A stretch of DNA of 38,813 nucleotides, from contig USEX01000013.1 of assembly GCA_900553755.1 (NCBI GenBank), forward strand, positions 1 to 38,813, read 5' to 3'. A program made the translations under genes and the position numbers. Below, one piece after another: positions 15,310 through 25,111 of the stretch. The stretch comes from an uncultured Clostridium sp. GTDB taxonomy: Bacteria; Bacillota; Clostridia; TANB77; CAG-508. The notes under the pieces are model-generated. The model saw nothing but the letters and a program-made list of their open reading frames with translations. It searched no databases and had not been told where the DNA came from. Within the stretch, counting starts at the first letter, position 1; the number at the start of each line of letters is the position of its first letter.

Positions 15310-15873
15310 ATGCATATGTATCTAATAGTTGGGTTAGGAAATCCAGAAAACGAATATTCAAAAACCAGACACAATATGGGATTTGATGTTATAAATAAAG
15401 TATCAGAAAAATATAATATAAAAGTCGAAAAAAAGAAATTTGAGGCACTATATGGAAAAGGAAAAATTGAAGGTGAAGATGTAATTTTGATGAAGCCTCA
15501 AACATATATGAATTTAAGTGGTAATGCTATTGGCAAATTTGTAAGTTTTTTTAAAGTTGAGCCAGAACAAATATTAGTAATATATGATGATTTAGATATT
15601 AAAGAAGGAATTATTAAAATAAGAAAAAAAGGTGGCCCTGGTACACACAATGGAATGAAATCTGTTGTAAGTGAATTAGCAACAGAAAATTTTCCACGAA
15701 TAAGAGTTGGAATTGGTGAAACTGAAAAATCAAATAATATGATAGATTTTGTAATAAAAAAAGTGGACGATGAAACATATTCAAGATTGGAAAAGGGAAT
15801 AGACAAGGCAGCGGAAGCAGTTATAGAAATATTAAAATTTGGAATAGATACGGCAATGAACAAATTAAATTAA
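15310..15873 (+). CDS. pth: Peptidyl-tRNA hydrolase
   Basis: Releases peptide from peptidyl-tRNA dropped by ribosomes. It has 187 residues with the family motifs LIVGLGNPENEYSKTRHNMGF (catalytic His in RHNMG), MKPQTYMNLSG, VIYDDLDIKEG and KGGPGTHNGMKS. The open frame runs further upstream, but AAGGA at 15298-15302 fits ATG 15310. An ATG two codons later is also possible. It is followed after 25 bases by rng. Confidence 0.95.
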   Translation: MHMYLIVGLGNPENEYSKTRHNMGFDVINKVSEKYNIKVEKKKFEALYGKGKIEGEDVILMKPQTYMNLSGNAIGKFVSFFKVEPEQILVIYDDLDIKEGIIKIRKKGGPGTHNGMKSVVSELATENFPRIRVGIGETEKSNNMIDFVIKKVDDETYSRLEKGIDKAAEAVIEILKFGIDTAMNKLN

Positions 15874-15898
15874 GAAGACAAAAGGAGATGTACAGAAA

Positions 15899-17095
15899 TT
15901 GAAAAAAATCTTGATAAATAAAGAGTCTGAAGAAATAGCAACAATAGGACTGTTTGAAAATGGACAAATGGTTGAATTGTATGAACAAGATGACCAAGAT
16001 TTAGAAAATAACATATATTGCGGGATAATAAAAAATATATTGCCTGGATTGCAATCGGCTTTTGTAGATATTGGAGAGAGGAAAAATGCTTTTATACATA
16101 TAAAAGATATTATACTAAAGCAAAGTAACGTAACAGGCAATAAAGCAGAAAAATTTAATAAATATAATATACGTGAGTATCTTAGTATAAATATGCCAAT
16201 TTTAGTACAGGTAAAAAAAGATGCAGAATTGGGAAAGGGAGCAAGAATATCTAAACATATAAGTTTAACTGGAAGGTTTGCAATACTTCTTATAAATATG
16301 AATTTTATAACTGTTTCGCAAAAGGTAGAGGACAAGGAAGAAAAAACAAGATTAAAGAATCTTGCACATGAGATTTTAGAAGAAGTAAATAAAAATAATG
16401 AGAAGTTTGGTGTAATAGTTAGAACGTCAGCTATGAAAGCAACTCCAGAAGAAATAAAAGAAGATATAAAAAACTTGATTAATAAATGGTATGAAATAAT
16501 AAAAAAATATGAGACTATAAAAGAAAATAAGAAACCACAAAAAATATATGATGGTGGAACAAGCTTATTAAAGTTAATCACAGGGATAGCCAACATAGAT
16601 GATACGGAAATTATAACTAACGATAGAGAAATGTATGATAAAATAAAAATGATAGAAAAAGATTTTATTCATACGAGAGTAGAAGTAAAATTAAAAGATG
16701 ATATTATGCAGATATATGATTTTGAAAGACAATTAGAAGATACTAAAAAAAGAAAAATTTGGCTAAAATGCGGAGGTTTTATAACTATAGATAAAACAGA
16801 AGCGCTAACTGCCATAGATGTAAATTCTGGAAAATTTGTTGGCAAAAAAGGAAACTGCAAGGACGAAACAATAATAAGAGTAAATAAGGAAGCAACTATT
16901 GAAATAGCTAAGCAACTTAGATTACGCAATATTAGTGGAATTATAATAGTAGATTATATAGATATGGAAAGTAAAGAAGATAGGGAAGAAATATATAACC
17001 TATTCAAGGAACAGATAAAAAAAGATAGAAGCAAAGTACAACTTTTGGAATTTACAAAACTAGATTTATTAGAAATAACAAGAAAAAAATTATAG
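15899..17095 (+). CDS. rng: Ribonuclease E/G family (Rng)
   Basis: Single-strand endoribonuclease in rRNA and mRNA processing. It has 398 residues. An S1 domain lies near 35-120 (NIYCGIIKNILPGLQSAFVDIG), then an RNase H-like and DNase I-like core with the Mg-binding acidic residues in AIDVNSGKFVGKKG and IIIVDYIDM. It ends shortly after LLEITRKKL, so the C-terminal zinc-link cysteines and small domain of longer RNase G proteins are missing. The start is TTG with AAAGGAG 11 bases upstream, a rather long spacing. The stop codon lies in the stem of the downstream terminator. Confidence 0.92.
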   Translation: MKKILINKESEEIATIGLFENGQMVELYEQDDQDLENNIYCGIIKNILPGLQSAFVDIGERKNAFIHIKDIILKQSNVTGNKAEKFNKYNIREYLSINMPILVQVKKDAELGKGARISKHISLTGRFAILLINMNFITVSQKVEDKEEKTRLKNLAHEILEEVNKNNEKFGVIVRTSAMKATPEEIKEDIKNLINKWYEIIKKYETIKENKKPQKIYDGGTSLLKLITGIANIDDTEIITNDREMYDKIKMIEKDFIHTRVEVKLKDDIMQIYDFERQLEDTKKRKIWLKCGGFITIDKTEALTAIDVNSGKFVGKKGNCKDETIIRVNKEATIEIAKQLRLRNISGIIIVDYIDMESKEDREEIYNLFKEQIKKDRSKVQLLEFTKLDLLEITRKKL

Positions 17096-17119
17096 GTTTT
17101 ATTTGCCTATAATTTTTTT
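17083..17119. terminator. Bidirectional terminator, rng / acyl-CoA ligase
   Basis: Perfect 14-bp stem AAAAAAATTATAGG (17083-17096) with CCTATAATTTTTTT (17106-17119), nine-base loop. The stop codons of both converging genes fall within it. Confidence 0.93.
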
Positions 17120-18829
17120 CATTTCTTCGTTTCTTTTTATTTTTTGAGTAGTTGTTTTTATTAATGGTTCAGTAGTAATTATAATATCCCTTATGTATTT
17201 GTATGCTGGCATGGTATGGTTAATTTTCTTAATTTGATCTTTTATTAATTTCTTATAATCTGATTCTCTACTAGCAGGGTAAAGTTCTTTCATAGTATCA
17301 GGATTATAAACAATTTTTGCACATAATTTTACATCATTATCTCTATCTGGCAAACCGTAAACCATACTTTCTTGAACGAACGGAAGTTTATTGATTAATA
17401 TTTCTACTTCTTCAGGGAATACTTTTTTACCATTCTTTAATACGATAACGAATTTTTTTCTTCCAGTAACAAATAGAAATCCATCTTCATCAAATTTTCC
17501 TAAATCACCAGTGTGAAACCATGAATCTCTAAGAACTGAATCTGTTGCTTCAGGATTCTCATAGTAGCCAAGCATTACAGTAGGCGCTTTTATAATAATT
17601 TCTCCAACACCATCTTCATCTGGATTATCAATTTCTATATCAATATTTGGAAGAGGGAAGCCTACAGAGCCTGCTCTTTTATATTTATCATTTTCGCCAG
17701 CTGCAACAGGAGATGTTTCTGTTAATCCATATCCTTGAAGTAGGTTTATTCCAAAATCAACGAAAGCTGATATGGCTTCTTTATCCATTGGGGCTCCTCC
17801 AGCGATAAGAATATTTAACTTTCCACCAAGTTGCTCTAGTATTGGCTTAAAAATCTTCTTTCTTATATCTATATGAAATTTCAATAGGAAATTAGAAAAC
17901 TTTCTAGCAAATTTAATTAATTTTGTTTTGCCTTGCTTTTCAATTTCTTTATTTATTTTCTTATAAATTGTTTCTAAAACAAGGGGAACACATACGAAAC
18001 CTGTAATCTCATATTCTTTTAAGTTTTTTACTATATATTTTAATCCGTCTGTGAAAACAACAGTAATTCCAGCGGAAGTGCCATATAAGAATGTACAAGT
18101 TGATTCAAAAGTATGATGCAATGGTAAAAAAGAAAGGAATTTATCATTGCTTGTTACTTTTGCCATACAACTTAAAGAATATATGTCTGAGCAAATATTC
18201 TTTTGGCTTAGCATTACAGCTTTTGAAATGGAAGTTGTTCCAGAGGTAAATATCATAATAGACATAGCTGTATTATCAATTGTGATATTGTCATATTTTT
18301 TATCCCCATTGGCTAATAGCTTAGCTCCGTTATTTATAAGCTTTGGGTATGATAAAATATTATCTTTATCCTCAGAATAATCCATACAAATGTATGTTGT
18401 TAAGTTAGAAGTGTTATTGTTTTTTATGTTATTAAAAACATCTAAATACTTTTTATCGAAAATAACACCATCTACTTTACTACGTATTATTAAGCTTTCA
18501 ATCTCATTATCTGGCAATGATTTGTCTAAAGGAACTACAACAATATTAGAGGTTGTAACAGCTAAATAACTAACACACCATTCGTATCTATTAGGAGCAA
18601 TTAATGCAATTCTCTTTTCCTCTAAGCCTAGATTTAATAAAGCGGTGCCCAAAGCTTTTATATCGTTAATGTAATCTGCGTATGTAACCTTAATTATTTC
18701 TGAATCAGGTTTTAATCTATATTCAAAGGCGTTCTTGTCTTTAAACATAGTATATCTAACATTAATCAATTCTCTAAAATCATTGATTTGATAACCATCA
18801 TATAGTTTTCTTTTGGAATCTTCAACCAT
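17099..18829 (-). CDS. AMP-forming acyl-CoA ligase (FadD/long-chain type)
   Basis: Activates a carboxylic acid, probably a fatty acid, to its CoA thioester through an acyl-adenylate. It has 576 residues of the ANL superfamily: phosphate-binding FTSGTTSISKAVMLSQ, A5 motif QGYGLTETSPV, A7 HTGDLGKFDEDG, A8 VTGRKKFVIVLKNGKKV and a C-terminal catalytic lysine region (TQKIKRNE). The substrate cannot be fixed from sequence; similar long-chain ligases are common in Clostridia. An ATG at 18841 would add four codons, but GGAGG lies between and fits ATG 18829. It follows leuS by 24 bases on the same strand, a likely operon. Confidence 0.92.
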   Translation of the reverse strand: MVEDSKRKLYDGYQINDFRELINVRYTMFKDKNAFEYRLKPDSEIIKVTYADYINDIKALGTALLNLGLEEKRIALIAPNRYEWCVSYLAVTTSNIVVVPLDKSLPDNEIESLIIRSKVDGVIFDKKYLDVFNNIKNNNTSNLTTYICMDYSEDKDNILSYPKLINNGAKLLANGDKKYDNITIDNTAMSIMIFTSGTTSISKAVMLSQKNICSDIYSLSCMAKVTSNDKFLSFLPLHHTFESTCTFLYGTSAGITVVFTDGLKYIVKNLKEYEITGFVCVPLVLETIYKKINKEIEKQGKTKLIKFARKFSNFLLKFHIDIRKKIFKPILEQLGGKLNILIAGGAPMDKEAISAFVDFGINLLQGYGLTETSPVAAGENDKYKRAGSVGFPLPNIDIEIDNPDEDGVGEIIIKAPTVMLGYYENPEATDSVLRDSWFHTGDLGKFDEDGFLFVTGRKKFVIVLKNGKKVFPEEVEILINKLPFVQESMVYGLPDRDNDVKLCAKIVYNPDTMKELYPASRESDYKKLIKDQIKKINHTMPAYKYIRDIIITTEPLIKTTTQKIKRNEEMKKIIGK

Positions 18830-18853
18830 TATAACCTCCATAAAAATAATAAA

Positions 18854-21241
18854 TTATTTTACAACAACATTATAAATTCTGTTTTTTACATAAATTTCTT
18901 TTACAATAGATTTTCCGTCTAATTTAGATTCAATTGCTTTATGAACTGCTTCTTTAATATTTTCTTCTGTCTCATCAGTAGCAATTTGAATAGTTGCTTT
19001 TAATTTTCCGTTTATTTGTATAGGTAAATTTATTGTATCATTTTTGGTTTTTTCTTCATCATAGGTTGGCCATTTAGAATAAGTAATTGTATCAGAATGA
19101 CCTAGTTTGTTCCACAATTCTTCTGTGATGTGTGGTGCTACTGGATTTAATAATTGTAAAAATCCTTCAGCATATTTTTTAGGAACAACATTTTCTTTGT
19201 AAGCATTGTTTATAAAAATCATCATTTGCGCGATTGCAGTGTTGAAATTCATATTTTCATAATCATTTGTAACTTTTTTTACAGTAAAATGATAAACTTT
19301 TTCTAGATTTTTATTTTCATCATCTTTTATTTTTCCAGATTCTACAAATAATCTCCAAACTCTGTCTAAAAAGTTTTTAGAACCTGCAATACCATTAGGG
19401 TCCCAAGGCTTAGCAGCATCTAAAGGTCCCATAAACATTTCATAGATTCTTAAAGAGTCTGCACCATATTCTTTAACCATATCATCAGGATTAATTACAT
19501 TTCCTTTTGATTTACTCATTTTTTCACCATTAGAGCCAAGAATCATACCTTGATGACGTAATTTTGCAAATGGCTCTTTTACAGGAACAACACCTTTATT
19601 GTATAAGAAGTTATTCCAGAATCTAGAGTATAGTAAATGTCCTACAGCATGTTCTGGACCACCAAGATATAAATCTACAGGAAGCCAGTGCTCTAGTAAT
19701 TTTTTATCTGCTAATTCTTTATCATTGTGTGGATCTATGTATCTTAAGAAGTACCAGCTAGAACCAGCGGAACCTGGCATAGTGCTAGTTTCACGTTTAG
19801 CAGGTTTTCCTTCAAAAGTAGTATTAACCCAATCAGTAGCTTTATCTAATGGAGAAGCACCAGTTTTAGAAGGACCGTAATCCTCAAGCTCTGGCAATTT
19901 TAAAGGTAAATCGCTATCTGCTAAAGCTCTCATTTCATCATCTAAATATACGATAGGAATTGGTTCACCCCAATAACGTTGACGTGCAAAAATCCATTCA
20001 CGTAGTTTGTAATTTATTTTCTTTTTGCCAATATTTTTACTCTCTAACCAATCAATTATCTTATCTATTGCATCTGTCTTGTTTAATCCGTCAAGAAAAT
20101 CTGAATTTATGTGAAGACCGTCACCGGCATAAGCAGAATTGCTAATATCACCACCATCAATTACTGAAATTATATCAATTCCAAATTTTGTAGCAAACTC
20201 GTAATCTCTTTGGTCATGAGCAGGAACAGCCATAATAGCGCCAGTTCCATAAGTAGCCAAAACATAATCAGAAATCCAGATTGGTATTTTCTTACCATTT
20301 ACAGGATTTATAGCATAGCTTCCTGTAAATATACCGCTCTTTTCTTTCATTAAATCAGTTCTCTCTAAGTCTGATTTTGAAGCAGCAAGGGCAATGTAAT
20401 TATTTACTTCTTCCATATGTTCTGGAGTGGTAATTTTAGATACTAATTTGTGCTCTGGTGCTAGTACACAGTAGGTAGCACCGAATAAAGTATCAGGTCT
20501 TGTTGTAAATACAGTGAAAGTATAGTCTGAATCAGAAACTTTAAATATTACTTCAGCACCAACAGATTTCCCAATCCAATTTCTTTGAATTTCTTTTGTT
20601 GATTCTGGCCAATCTATATCATCTAATCCATCTAATAATATTTCAGCATACTTAGGAATATCCATAACCCATTGTTTCATATTTTTTCTGATAACGGGGA
20701 AGCCGCCTCTTTCACTTTTTCCATTAATAACTTCATCATTAGAAAGAACGCAACCTAATCCTTCACACCAATTAACAGGCATTTCTATTAATTTTGCTAA
20801 TCCTTCTTTATATAATTGTTTAAATATCCATTGAGTCCATTTATAGAAATTAGGGTCACAAGTAGAAATTTCTTTATCCCAATCAAAAGAAAAGCCAAGC
20901 ATCTTTAATTGTCTTTTAAATGTGGCAATATTTTCCATTGTAAAAGTTGCAGGATGATTACCTGTTTTTATTGCATATTGCTCAGCAGGAAGACCAAATG
21001 CATCCCATCCCATAGGGTGTAAAACATTAAAGCCTTGCATTCTTTTCATTCTAGACATTATATCTGTAGCTGTATAGCCTTCTGGGTGACCTACATGCAA
21101 ACCTTGTCCTGATGGATATGGAAACATATCTAAAGCATAATATTTAGGCTTAGAAAAATCCCATACGTCAGTATAGAATGTTTTATTTTCGTCCCAATAT
21201 TTCTGCCATTTTTTTTCTATTTCTTTAAAATTATATGACAT
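18854..21241 (-). CDS. leuS: Leucyl-tRNA synthetase
   Basis: Class I synthetase charging tRNA-Leu. It has 795 residues, typical for bacterial LeuS. The HIGH-type motif is in YPSGQGLHVGHPEGYTATDI and the KMSKS loop in GEKMSKSKGNV. The CP1 editing domain is present (TRPDTLFGATYCVLAPEH, GTGAIMAVPAHDQRD). The open frame starts seven codons earlier, but AGGAAG fits ATG 21241 and MSYNFKEIEKKWQKYWDEN is the usual start. A promoter lies just upstream. The leader is too short for a T-box. Confidence 0.97.
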   Translation of the reverse strand: MSYNFKEIEKKWQKYWDENKTFYTDVWDFSKPKYYALDMFPYPSGQGLHVGHPEGYTATDIMSRMKRMQGFNVLHPMGWDAFGLPAEQYAIKTGNHPATFTMENIATFKRQLKMLGFSFDWDKEISTCDPNFYKWTQWIFKQLYKEGLAKLIEMPVNWCEGLGCVLSNDEVINGKSERGGFPVIRKNMKQWVMDIPKYAEILLDGLDDIDWPESTKEIQRNWIGKSVGAEVIFKVSDSDYTFTVFTTRPDTLFGATYCVLAPEHKLVSKITTPEHMEEVNNYIALAASKSDLERTDLMKEKSGIFTGSYAINPVNGKKIPIWISDYVLATYGTGAIMAVPAHDQRDYEFATKFGIDIISVIDGGDISNSAYAGDGLHINSDFLDGLNKTDAIDKIIDWLESKNIGKKKINYKLREWIFARQRYWGEPIPIVYLDDEMRALADSDLPLKLPELEDYGPSKTGASPLDKATDWVNTTFEGKPAKRETSTMPGSAGSSWYFLRYIDPHNDKELADKKLLEHWLPVDLYLGGPEHAVGHLLYSRFWNNFLYNKGVVPVKEPFAKLRHQGMILGSNGEKMSKSKGNVINPDDMVKEYGADSLRIYEMFMGPLDAAKPWDPNGIAGSKNFLDRVWRLFVESGKIKDDENKNLEKVYHFTVKKVTNDYENMNFNTAIAQMMIFINNAYKENVVPKKYAEGFLQLLNPVAPHITEELWNKLGHSDTITYSKWPTYDEEKTKNDTINLPIQINGKLKATIQIATDETEENIKEAVHKAIESKLDGKSIVKEIYVKNRIYNVVVK

Positions 21242-21279
21242 AAAAAATCTTCCTCTCTGCAAAAAAATATTTTACAAAG

Positions 21280-21308
21280 ATTATATATTTTATGTGCCTA
21301 AAAGTCAA
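21280..21308 (-). promoter_or_regulatory. Promoter of leuS
   Basis: Minus strand TTGACT (21308-21303), 17 bases, TATAAT (21285-21280). Transcription would start about 30 bases before the ATG. Confidence 0.8.
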
Positions 21309-21361
21309 GGAAAAATGAGACTTATAGGCAGAAATCTAAAAATAAAAAGTTAAATTAGATA

Positions 21362-21390
21362 TTGTAAAAAACAATGTTAGAAAGTATAAT
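21362..21390 (+). promoter_or_regulatory. Promoter of the transglutaminase-like gene
   Basis: TTGTAA (21362-21367), 17 bases, TATAAT (21385-21390). Confidence 0.65.
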
Positions 21391-21416
21391 TGTAATGTAT
21401 AAAAATGGAGGAACTT

Positions 21417-22349
21417 ATGGATATTGTAAAAAGTGCAAATAAAATAGTAGAACAAATTCCAGATGGATTTTCAGAAATTGAAAAGGCAAGATATGTATAT
21501 ATTCAGTTAGGCCGTTTGTTTTCGTTTGATGAAAAATATTGGCTAGGTAATGAGAAAGAAAAGAAAAAAATATATAGAAAATCTATGAATAGCCCAATAG
21601 ATATAAGGCAAATAAAAAAAGGGCATAAAGCTATTTGCGTATCAATTTCAAGAACGTATCAAGATTTATTAGCACAAATAGGAATGGAAAGTGATGTGTA
21701 TAAGGTGAGTGATGAAGATCCTCATGTTTTTAGCAGAATAAAAATTGATGGCAAAGAGTATGAGGCAGATTTACAAAGAGATTTAAAGTATATACAGTCA
21801 CAAAGAAAAACAAAACATTTTGGAATTAGTATGAATGAACAAGTAAAATCTATAGATGAAGAGAAAATAGAAGAGATAGATAAAACAATAGGATATTATT
21901 ATGATGGAGAACAGGATATAGAAGGAATGATAGAAAGCTTAAGAAAAGAATTGAGTGAGCAAAAAGAATTAGAAATAAAATTAGAGAAGATATTGAGTGA
22001 AGCAAAGAAACCTGCAGAGATAAAAGATATGGGTTATATAGAAAAAATGGCATATTATGATTGGATGATGAAGAAACTTTTAAGTGATAAGGAAAGAAGA
22101 AAAATAAAAGAAATATATTTGAGAAAGAAAGACGGCGAAAAAACAAAATATGCAGCATGTTTATCGGTTGATAATTCGCAAAATGGATATACAAGGTTTT
22201 TATATAAACAAGATGAGGAAGGATATAAAAAGATAAATGAAATTCAATTAATGGCTGAAATTGCAAATGGAATGGAAGTTATGAATTTGTGTAAAATCCC
22301 TGGAATGAAGAAAAAACAAGGCAATAAAACAAAAGATAATGAAAGATGA
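21417..22349 (+). CDS. Transglutaminase-like fold protein, unknown role
   Basis: It has 310 residues. The segment 70-120 shows a Cys-His-Asp arrangement as in transglutaminase-like cysteine proteins: Cys74 in KAICVSISRTYQDLL, His103 in DPHVFSRIKIDG and Asp118 in EYEADLQRDL. A charged helical C-terminal half follows (QKELEIKLEKILSEAKK). There is no signal peptide, so it is probably cytoplasmic. An ATG at 21405 overlaps the ribosome-binding site; GGAGG at 21407-21411 points to ATG 21417. It has its own promoter upstream of adhE. The specific function is unknown and the fold assignment rests on the triad pattern only. Confidence 0.75.
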   Translation: MDIVKSANKIVEQIPDGFSEIEKARYVYIQLGRLFSFDEKYWLGNEKEKKKIYRKSMNSPIDIRQIKKGHKAICVSISRTYQDLLAQIGMESDVYKVSDEDPHVFSRIKIDGKEYEADLQRDLKYIQSQRKTKHFGISMNEQVKSIDEEKIEEIDKTIGYYYDGEQDIEGMIESLRKELSEQKELEIKLEKILSEAKKPAEIKDMGYIEKMAYYDWMMKKLLSDKERRKIKEIYLRKKDGEKTKYAACLSVDNSQNGYTRFLYKQDEEGYKKINEIQLMAEIANGMEVMNLCKIPGMKKKQGNKTKDNER

Positions 22350-22353
22350 ATTG

Positions 22354-22381
22354 TTGACAAATAAATTTGTTAATATATAAT
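22354..22381 (+). promoter_or_regulatory. Promoter of adhE
   Basis: Consensus TTGACA (22354-22359), 16 bases, TATAAT (22376-22381). A TTGTTAA half-site resembling a Rex operator half lies at 22367-22373. Confidence 0.75.
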
Positions 22382-22430
22382 AGCAATATGGTTATAATAA
22401 ATTATAATTAAAATTGTAAAGGAGAGATTT

Positions 22431-25037
22431 ATGGATATTACAGAGGAAGAGAAAGCTAAAATACAGGATATGGTAAATAACCTTGTTATCAGAGCAAAAA
22501 AGGCTTCAGAAGAATATATGAAGCTAAATCAAGAACAAGTAAATAAAATTGTAAAAGCAATGGCAATGGCAGGGCTTGAACACCATATGGAACTAGCAAA
22601 AATGGCTGTGGAAGAAACGGGAAGAGGAATATATGAAGATAAAATAACAAAGAACATGTTTGCTACAGAATATATATACCATAGCATAAAATATGATAAA
22701 ACTGTAGGAATAATAAATGAAAATGAAGAAGAAGGATACGAAGAAATAGCAGAACCAGTTGGAATAATTGCAGGTGTTACTCCTGTAACGAACCCAACTT
22801 CAACAACAATGTTTAAATCAATAATATCTGCTAAAACAAGAAATGTAATAATATTCGGATTTCATCCAAGCGCACAAAAATGTAGTGTAAAAGCTGCAAC
22901 AATTTTAAAAGAAGCAGCAATAGCAGCTGGAGCTCCAGAAGATTGTATATTATGGATTCCAGAGCCATCAATAACTGCAACAACTTTGCTTATGAAGAAT
23001 CCTGACGTAAATTTAATACTTGCAACAGGTGGAAAAGGAATGGTGCAAAGTGCGTATTCGTGTGGAAAACCAGCATTAGGAGTTGGACCAGGAAATGTAC
23101 CTTGCTATATAGATAAAACAGCAAAATTAAAAACAGCAGTAAATGATTTAGTATTATCAAAATCATTTGATAATGGAATGATTTGTGCTTCAGAACAATC
23201 TGTTATTGTTGATGATGAAATTCATGAAGAATTTGAAAAATTAATGAAAGAAACAGGTTGCTATTTCTTAAGTGAGGATGAAACAAATAGATTAAGGAAT
23301 AGTATGTTTATTGAGGAAAAAGGGTGTAGCCTTAATGCAGATATTGTAGGAAAAAGCCCATACAATATTGCTAAAGGAGCAGGAATAGAAGTACCAGTAC
23401 AAACTAAAGTATTAGTTTTAAAAGAAAATGGAGTAGGAATTGAAAATCCATTTTCAAAAGAAAAATTAAGCCCAGTTCTTGCATATTACGTAGTAAAAGA
23501 TAAAGAAGAGGGAATTGATTTAGCAGAAAAACTAATAGAATTTGGAGGCTTAGGTCACTCTGCAGTAATCCATTCAGAGGATAATGAAACTATCCAAGAA
23601 TTTGCAGAAAAAGTAAAAGTAGGAAGAATAATAGTAAATTCACCATCTACTCATGGTGCAATAGGAGATATTTATAATACTAACATGCCATCATTAACAC
23701 TAGGATGTGGAACTTTTGGTGGGAATTCTACAACAGCAAATGTATCTTCAGTAAATTTAATAAATGTAAAAAGAGTTGCGAAGAGGAGAGTTAATATGCA
23801 GTGGTTTAAAATTCCAGATAAAATATATTTTGAAGCAGGTGCAATAGGATATTTAGAAAAAATGCCTGAAATAACAAGAGCTTTTATAGTAACAGATGCA
23901 GGAATGGTTAAGTTAGGGTATGTAGATAAAATTTTATATCATTTAAGAAATAGACAAGAATATGTTCATTCTCAAATATTTTCAGATGTTGAGCCAGACC
24001 CATCTTTTGCAACAATAAAAAGAGGCGTTGAACAAATGAATGAATTCAAACCTGATGTTATTATTGCATTAGGAGGCGGAAGCGCCATAGATGCTGCAAA
24101 GGGAATGTGGTTATTCTACGAGCATCCAGATGCAGATATAGAAGGTATGAAATTAAAATTTATGGATATACGTAAACGTACGTATAAATTCCCTAAGCTT
24201 GGACAAAAAGCAAAATTAGTAGCTATTCCAACTACTTCAGGAACAGGTTCAGAAGTTACATCTTTTGCTGTAATTTCTGATAAAGAGAAGAATAGAAAAT
24301 ACCCATTAGCAGATTATGAGCTAACTCCGAATGTTGCTATAGTGGATGTGGATTTAGTAATGAGCTTGCCAAAATCAATTACAGCAGATACTGGAATGGA
24401 TGTATTAACACATGCGCTAGAAGCTTATGTATCGAGTATGGCTTCAGATTATACAGATGGATTAGCAGAAAAAGCAGCGGAATTAGTATTTAAATATTTA
24501 AGAGATGCATACAATGATGGAAATAATAAATTAGCCAGAGAGAAAATGCACAATGCTAGCACAATTGCTGGAATGGCTTTTACAAACGCATTTTTAGGAG
24601 TCTGCCATTCATTAGCACATAAAATTGGTGCAGAATTTCATTTGCCACATGGAAGAATAAATGCAATTTTATTGCCTTATGTTATTAAGTATAATGGAGT
24701 AAAAGATCCAAGCAAATTTGTATCATTCCCTAAATATGAGTACTATATAGCAGATAAAAAATATGCAGATATATCTAGAAGGATGAATTATCCAGCATAT
24801 ACAAATGAAGAGGGAGTACAGTCATTAATAAGAGAAGTAAGAAAGTTAGCTGATGATGTAGGAATTCCACGTTCTTTCAAAGAAGCTGGAGTAGACGAAA
24901 ATGAATTCATGGCAAAAGTAGATGAATTAGCAGATAGAGCTTTTTCAGACCAATGTACAACAGCTAATCCACGTTTACCATTAGTAGAAGAATTAAAACA
25001 AATCTTAATAGATAGCTACTATGGAAAAGAATTATAA
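22431..25037 (+). CDS. adhE: AdhE, bifunctional acetaldehyde/alcohol dehydrogenase
   Basis: Reduces acetyl-CoA to acetaldehyde and then ethanol, using two NADH, in fermentation. It has 868 residues, the usual length. The N-terminal CoA-acylating aldehyde dehydrogenase (1-440) has GVGPGNVPCYID and catalytic Cys252 in NGMICASEQSV. The C-terminal iron-dependent alcohol dehydrogenase (about 455-868) has ALGGGSAIDAAKGMW, IPTTSGTGSEVTSFAVI and metal-binding histidines in FLGVCHSLAHKIGAEFHLPHG. GGAGAG precedes the ATG. It stands alone with a strong promoter. AdhE proteins form spirosome filaments, which requires nothing beyond this gene. Confidence 0.98.
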   Translation: MDITEEEKAKIQDMVNNLVIRAKKASEEYMKLNQEQVNKIVKAMAMAGLEHHMELAKMAVEETGRGIYEDKITKNMFATEYIYHSIKYDKTVGIINENEEEGYEEIAEPVGIIAGVTPVTNPTSTTMFKSIISAKTRNVIIFGFHPSAQKCSVKAATILKEAAIAAGAPEDCILWIPEPSITATTLLMKNPDVNLILATGGKGMVQSAYSCGKPALGVGPGNVPCYIDKTAKLKTAVNDLVLSKSFDNGMICASEQSVIVDDEIHEEFEKLMKETGCYFLSEDETNRLRNSMFIEEKGCSLNADIVGKSPYNIAKGAGIEVPVQTKVLVLKENGVGIENPFSKEKLSPVLAYYVVKDKEEGIDLAEKLIEFGGLGHSAVIHSEDNETIQEFAEKVKVGRIIVNSPSTHGAIGDIYNTNMPSLTLGCGTFGGNSTTANVSSVNLINVKRVAKRRVNMQWFKIPDKIYFEAGAIGYLEKMPEITRAFIVTDAGMVKLGYVDKILYHLRNRQEYVHSQIFSDVEPDPSFATIKRGVEQMNEFKPDVIIALGGGSAIDAAKGMWLFYEHPDADIEGMKLKFMDIRKRTYKFPKLGQKAKLVAIPTTSGTGSEVTSFAVISDKEKNRKYPLADYELTPNVAIVDVDLVMSLPKSITADTGMDVLTHALEAYVSSMASDYTDGLAEKAAELVFKYLRDAYNDGNNKLAREKMHNASTIAGMAFTNAFLGVCHSLAHKIGAEFHLPHGRINAILLPYVIKYNGVKDPSKFVSFPKYEYYIADKKYADISRRMNYPAYTNEEGVQSLIREVRKLADDVGIPRSFKEAGVDENEFMAKVDELADRAFSDQCTTANPRLPLVEELKQILIDSYYGKEL

Positions 25038-25060
25038 TAAAGCAAATGTATAAAATAAAG

Positions 25061-25096
25061 AATTCGCCCAATTGGAGAAAACCGAATGGGCGAATT
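25061..25096 (+). promoter_or_regulatory. Inverted repeat between adhE and deacetylase gene
   Basis: Stem AATTCGCCCA (25061-25070) with TGGGCGAATT (25087-25096), loop 16 bases. There is no T run, so it is a partial terminator, processing site or leader hairpin, ending just before the downstream ribosome-binding site. Confidence 0.6.
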
Positions 25097-25111
25097 ATTA
25101 GGGGAGGTAAA

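Noticed and set aside
15899..17095. RNase G gene truncated by a frameshift
   Set aside because: The stop lies in a perfect terminator shared with the converging gene, so the short C-terminus looks natural.
21242..21404. T-box leader for leuS
   Set aside because: The promoter lies about 30 bases before the ATG, and no T-box sequence or terminator/antiterminator pair is visible.
22367..22386. Rex operator overlapping the adhE -10
   Set aside because: TTGTTAA is a perfect half-site, but the other half (ATAGCAA) has two mismatches and the spacing is six bases instead of four.
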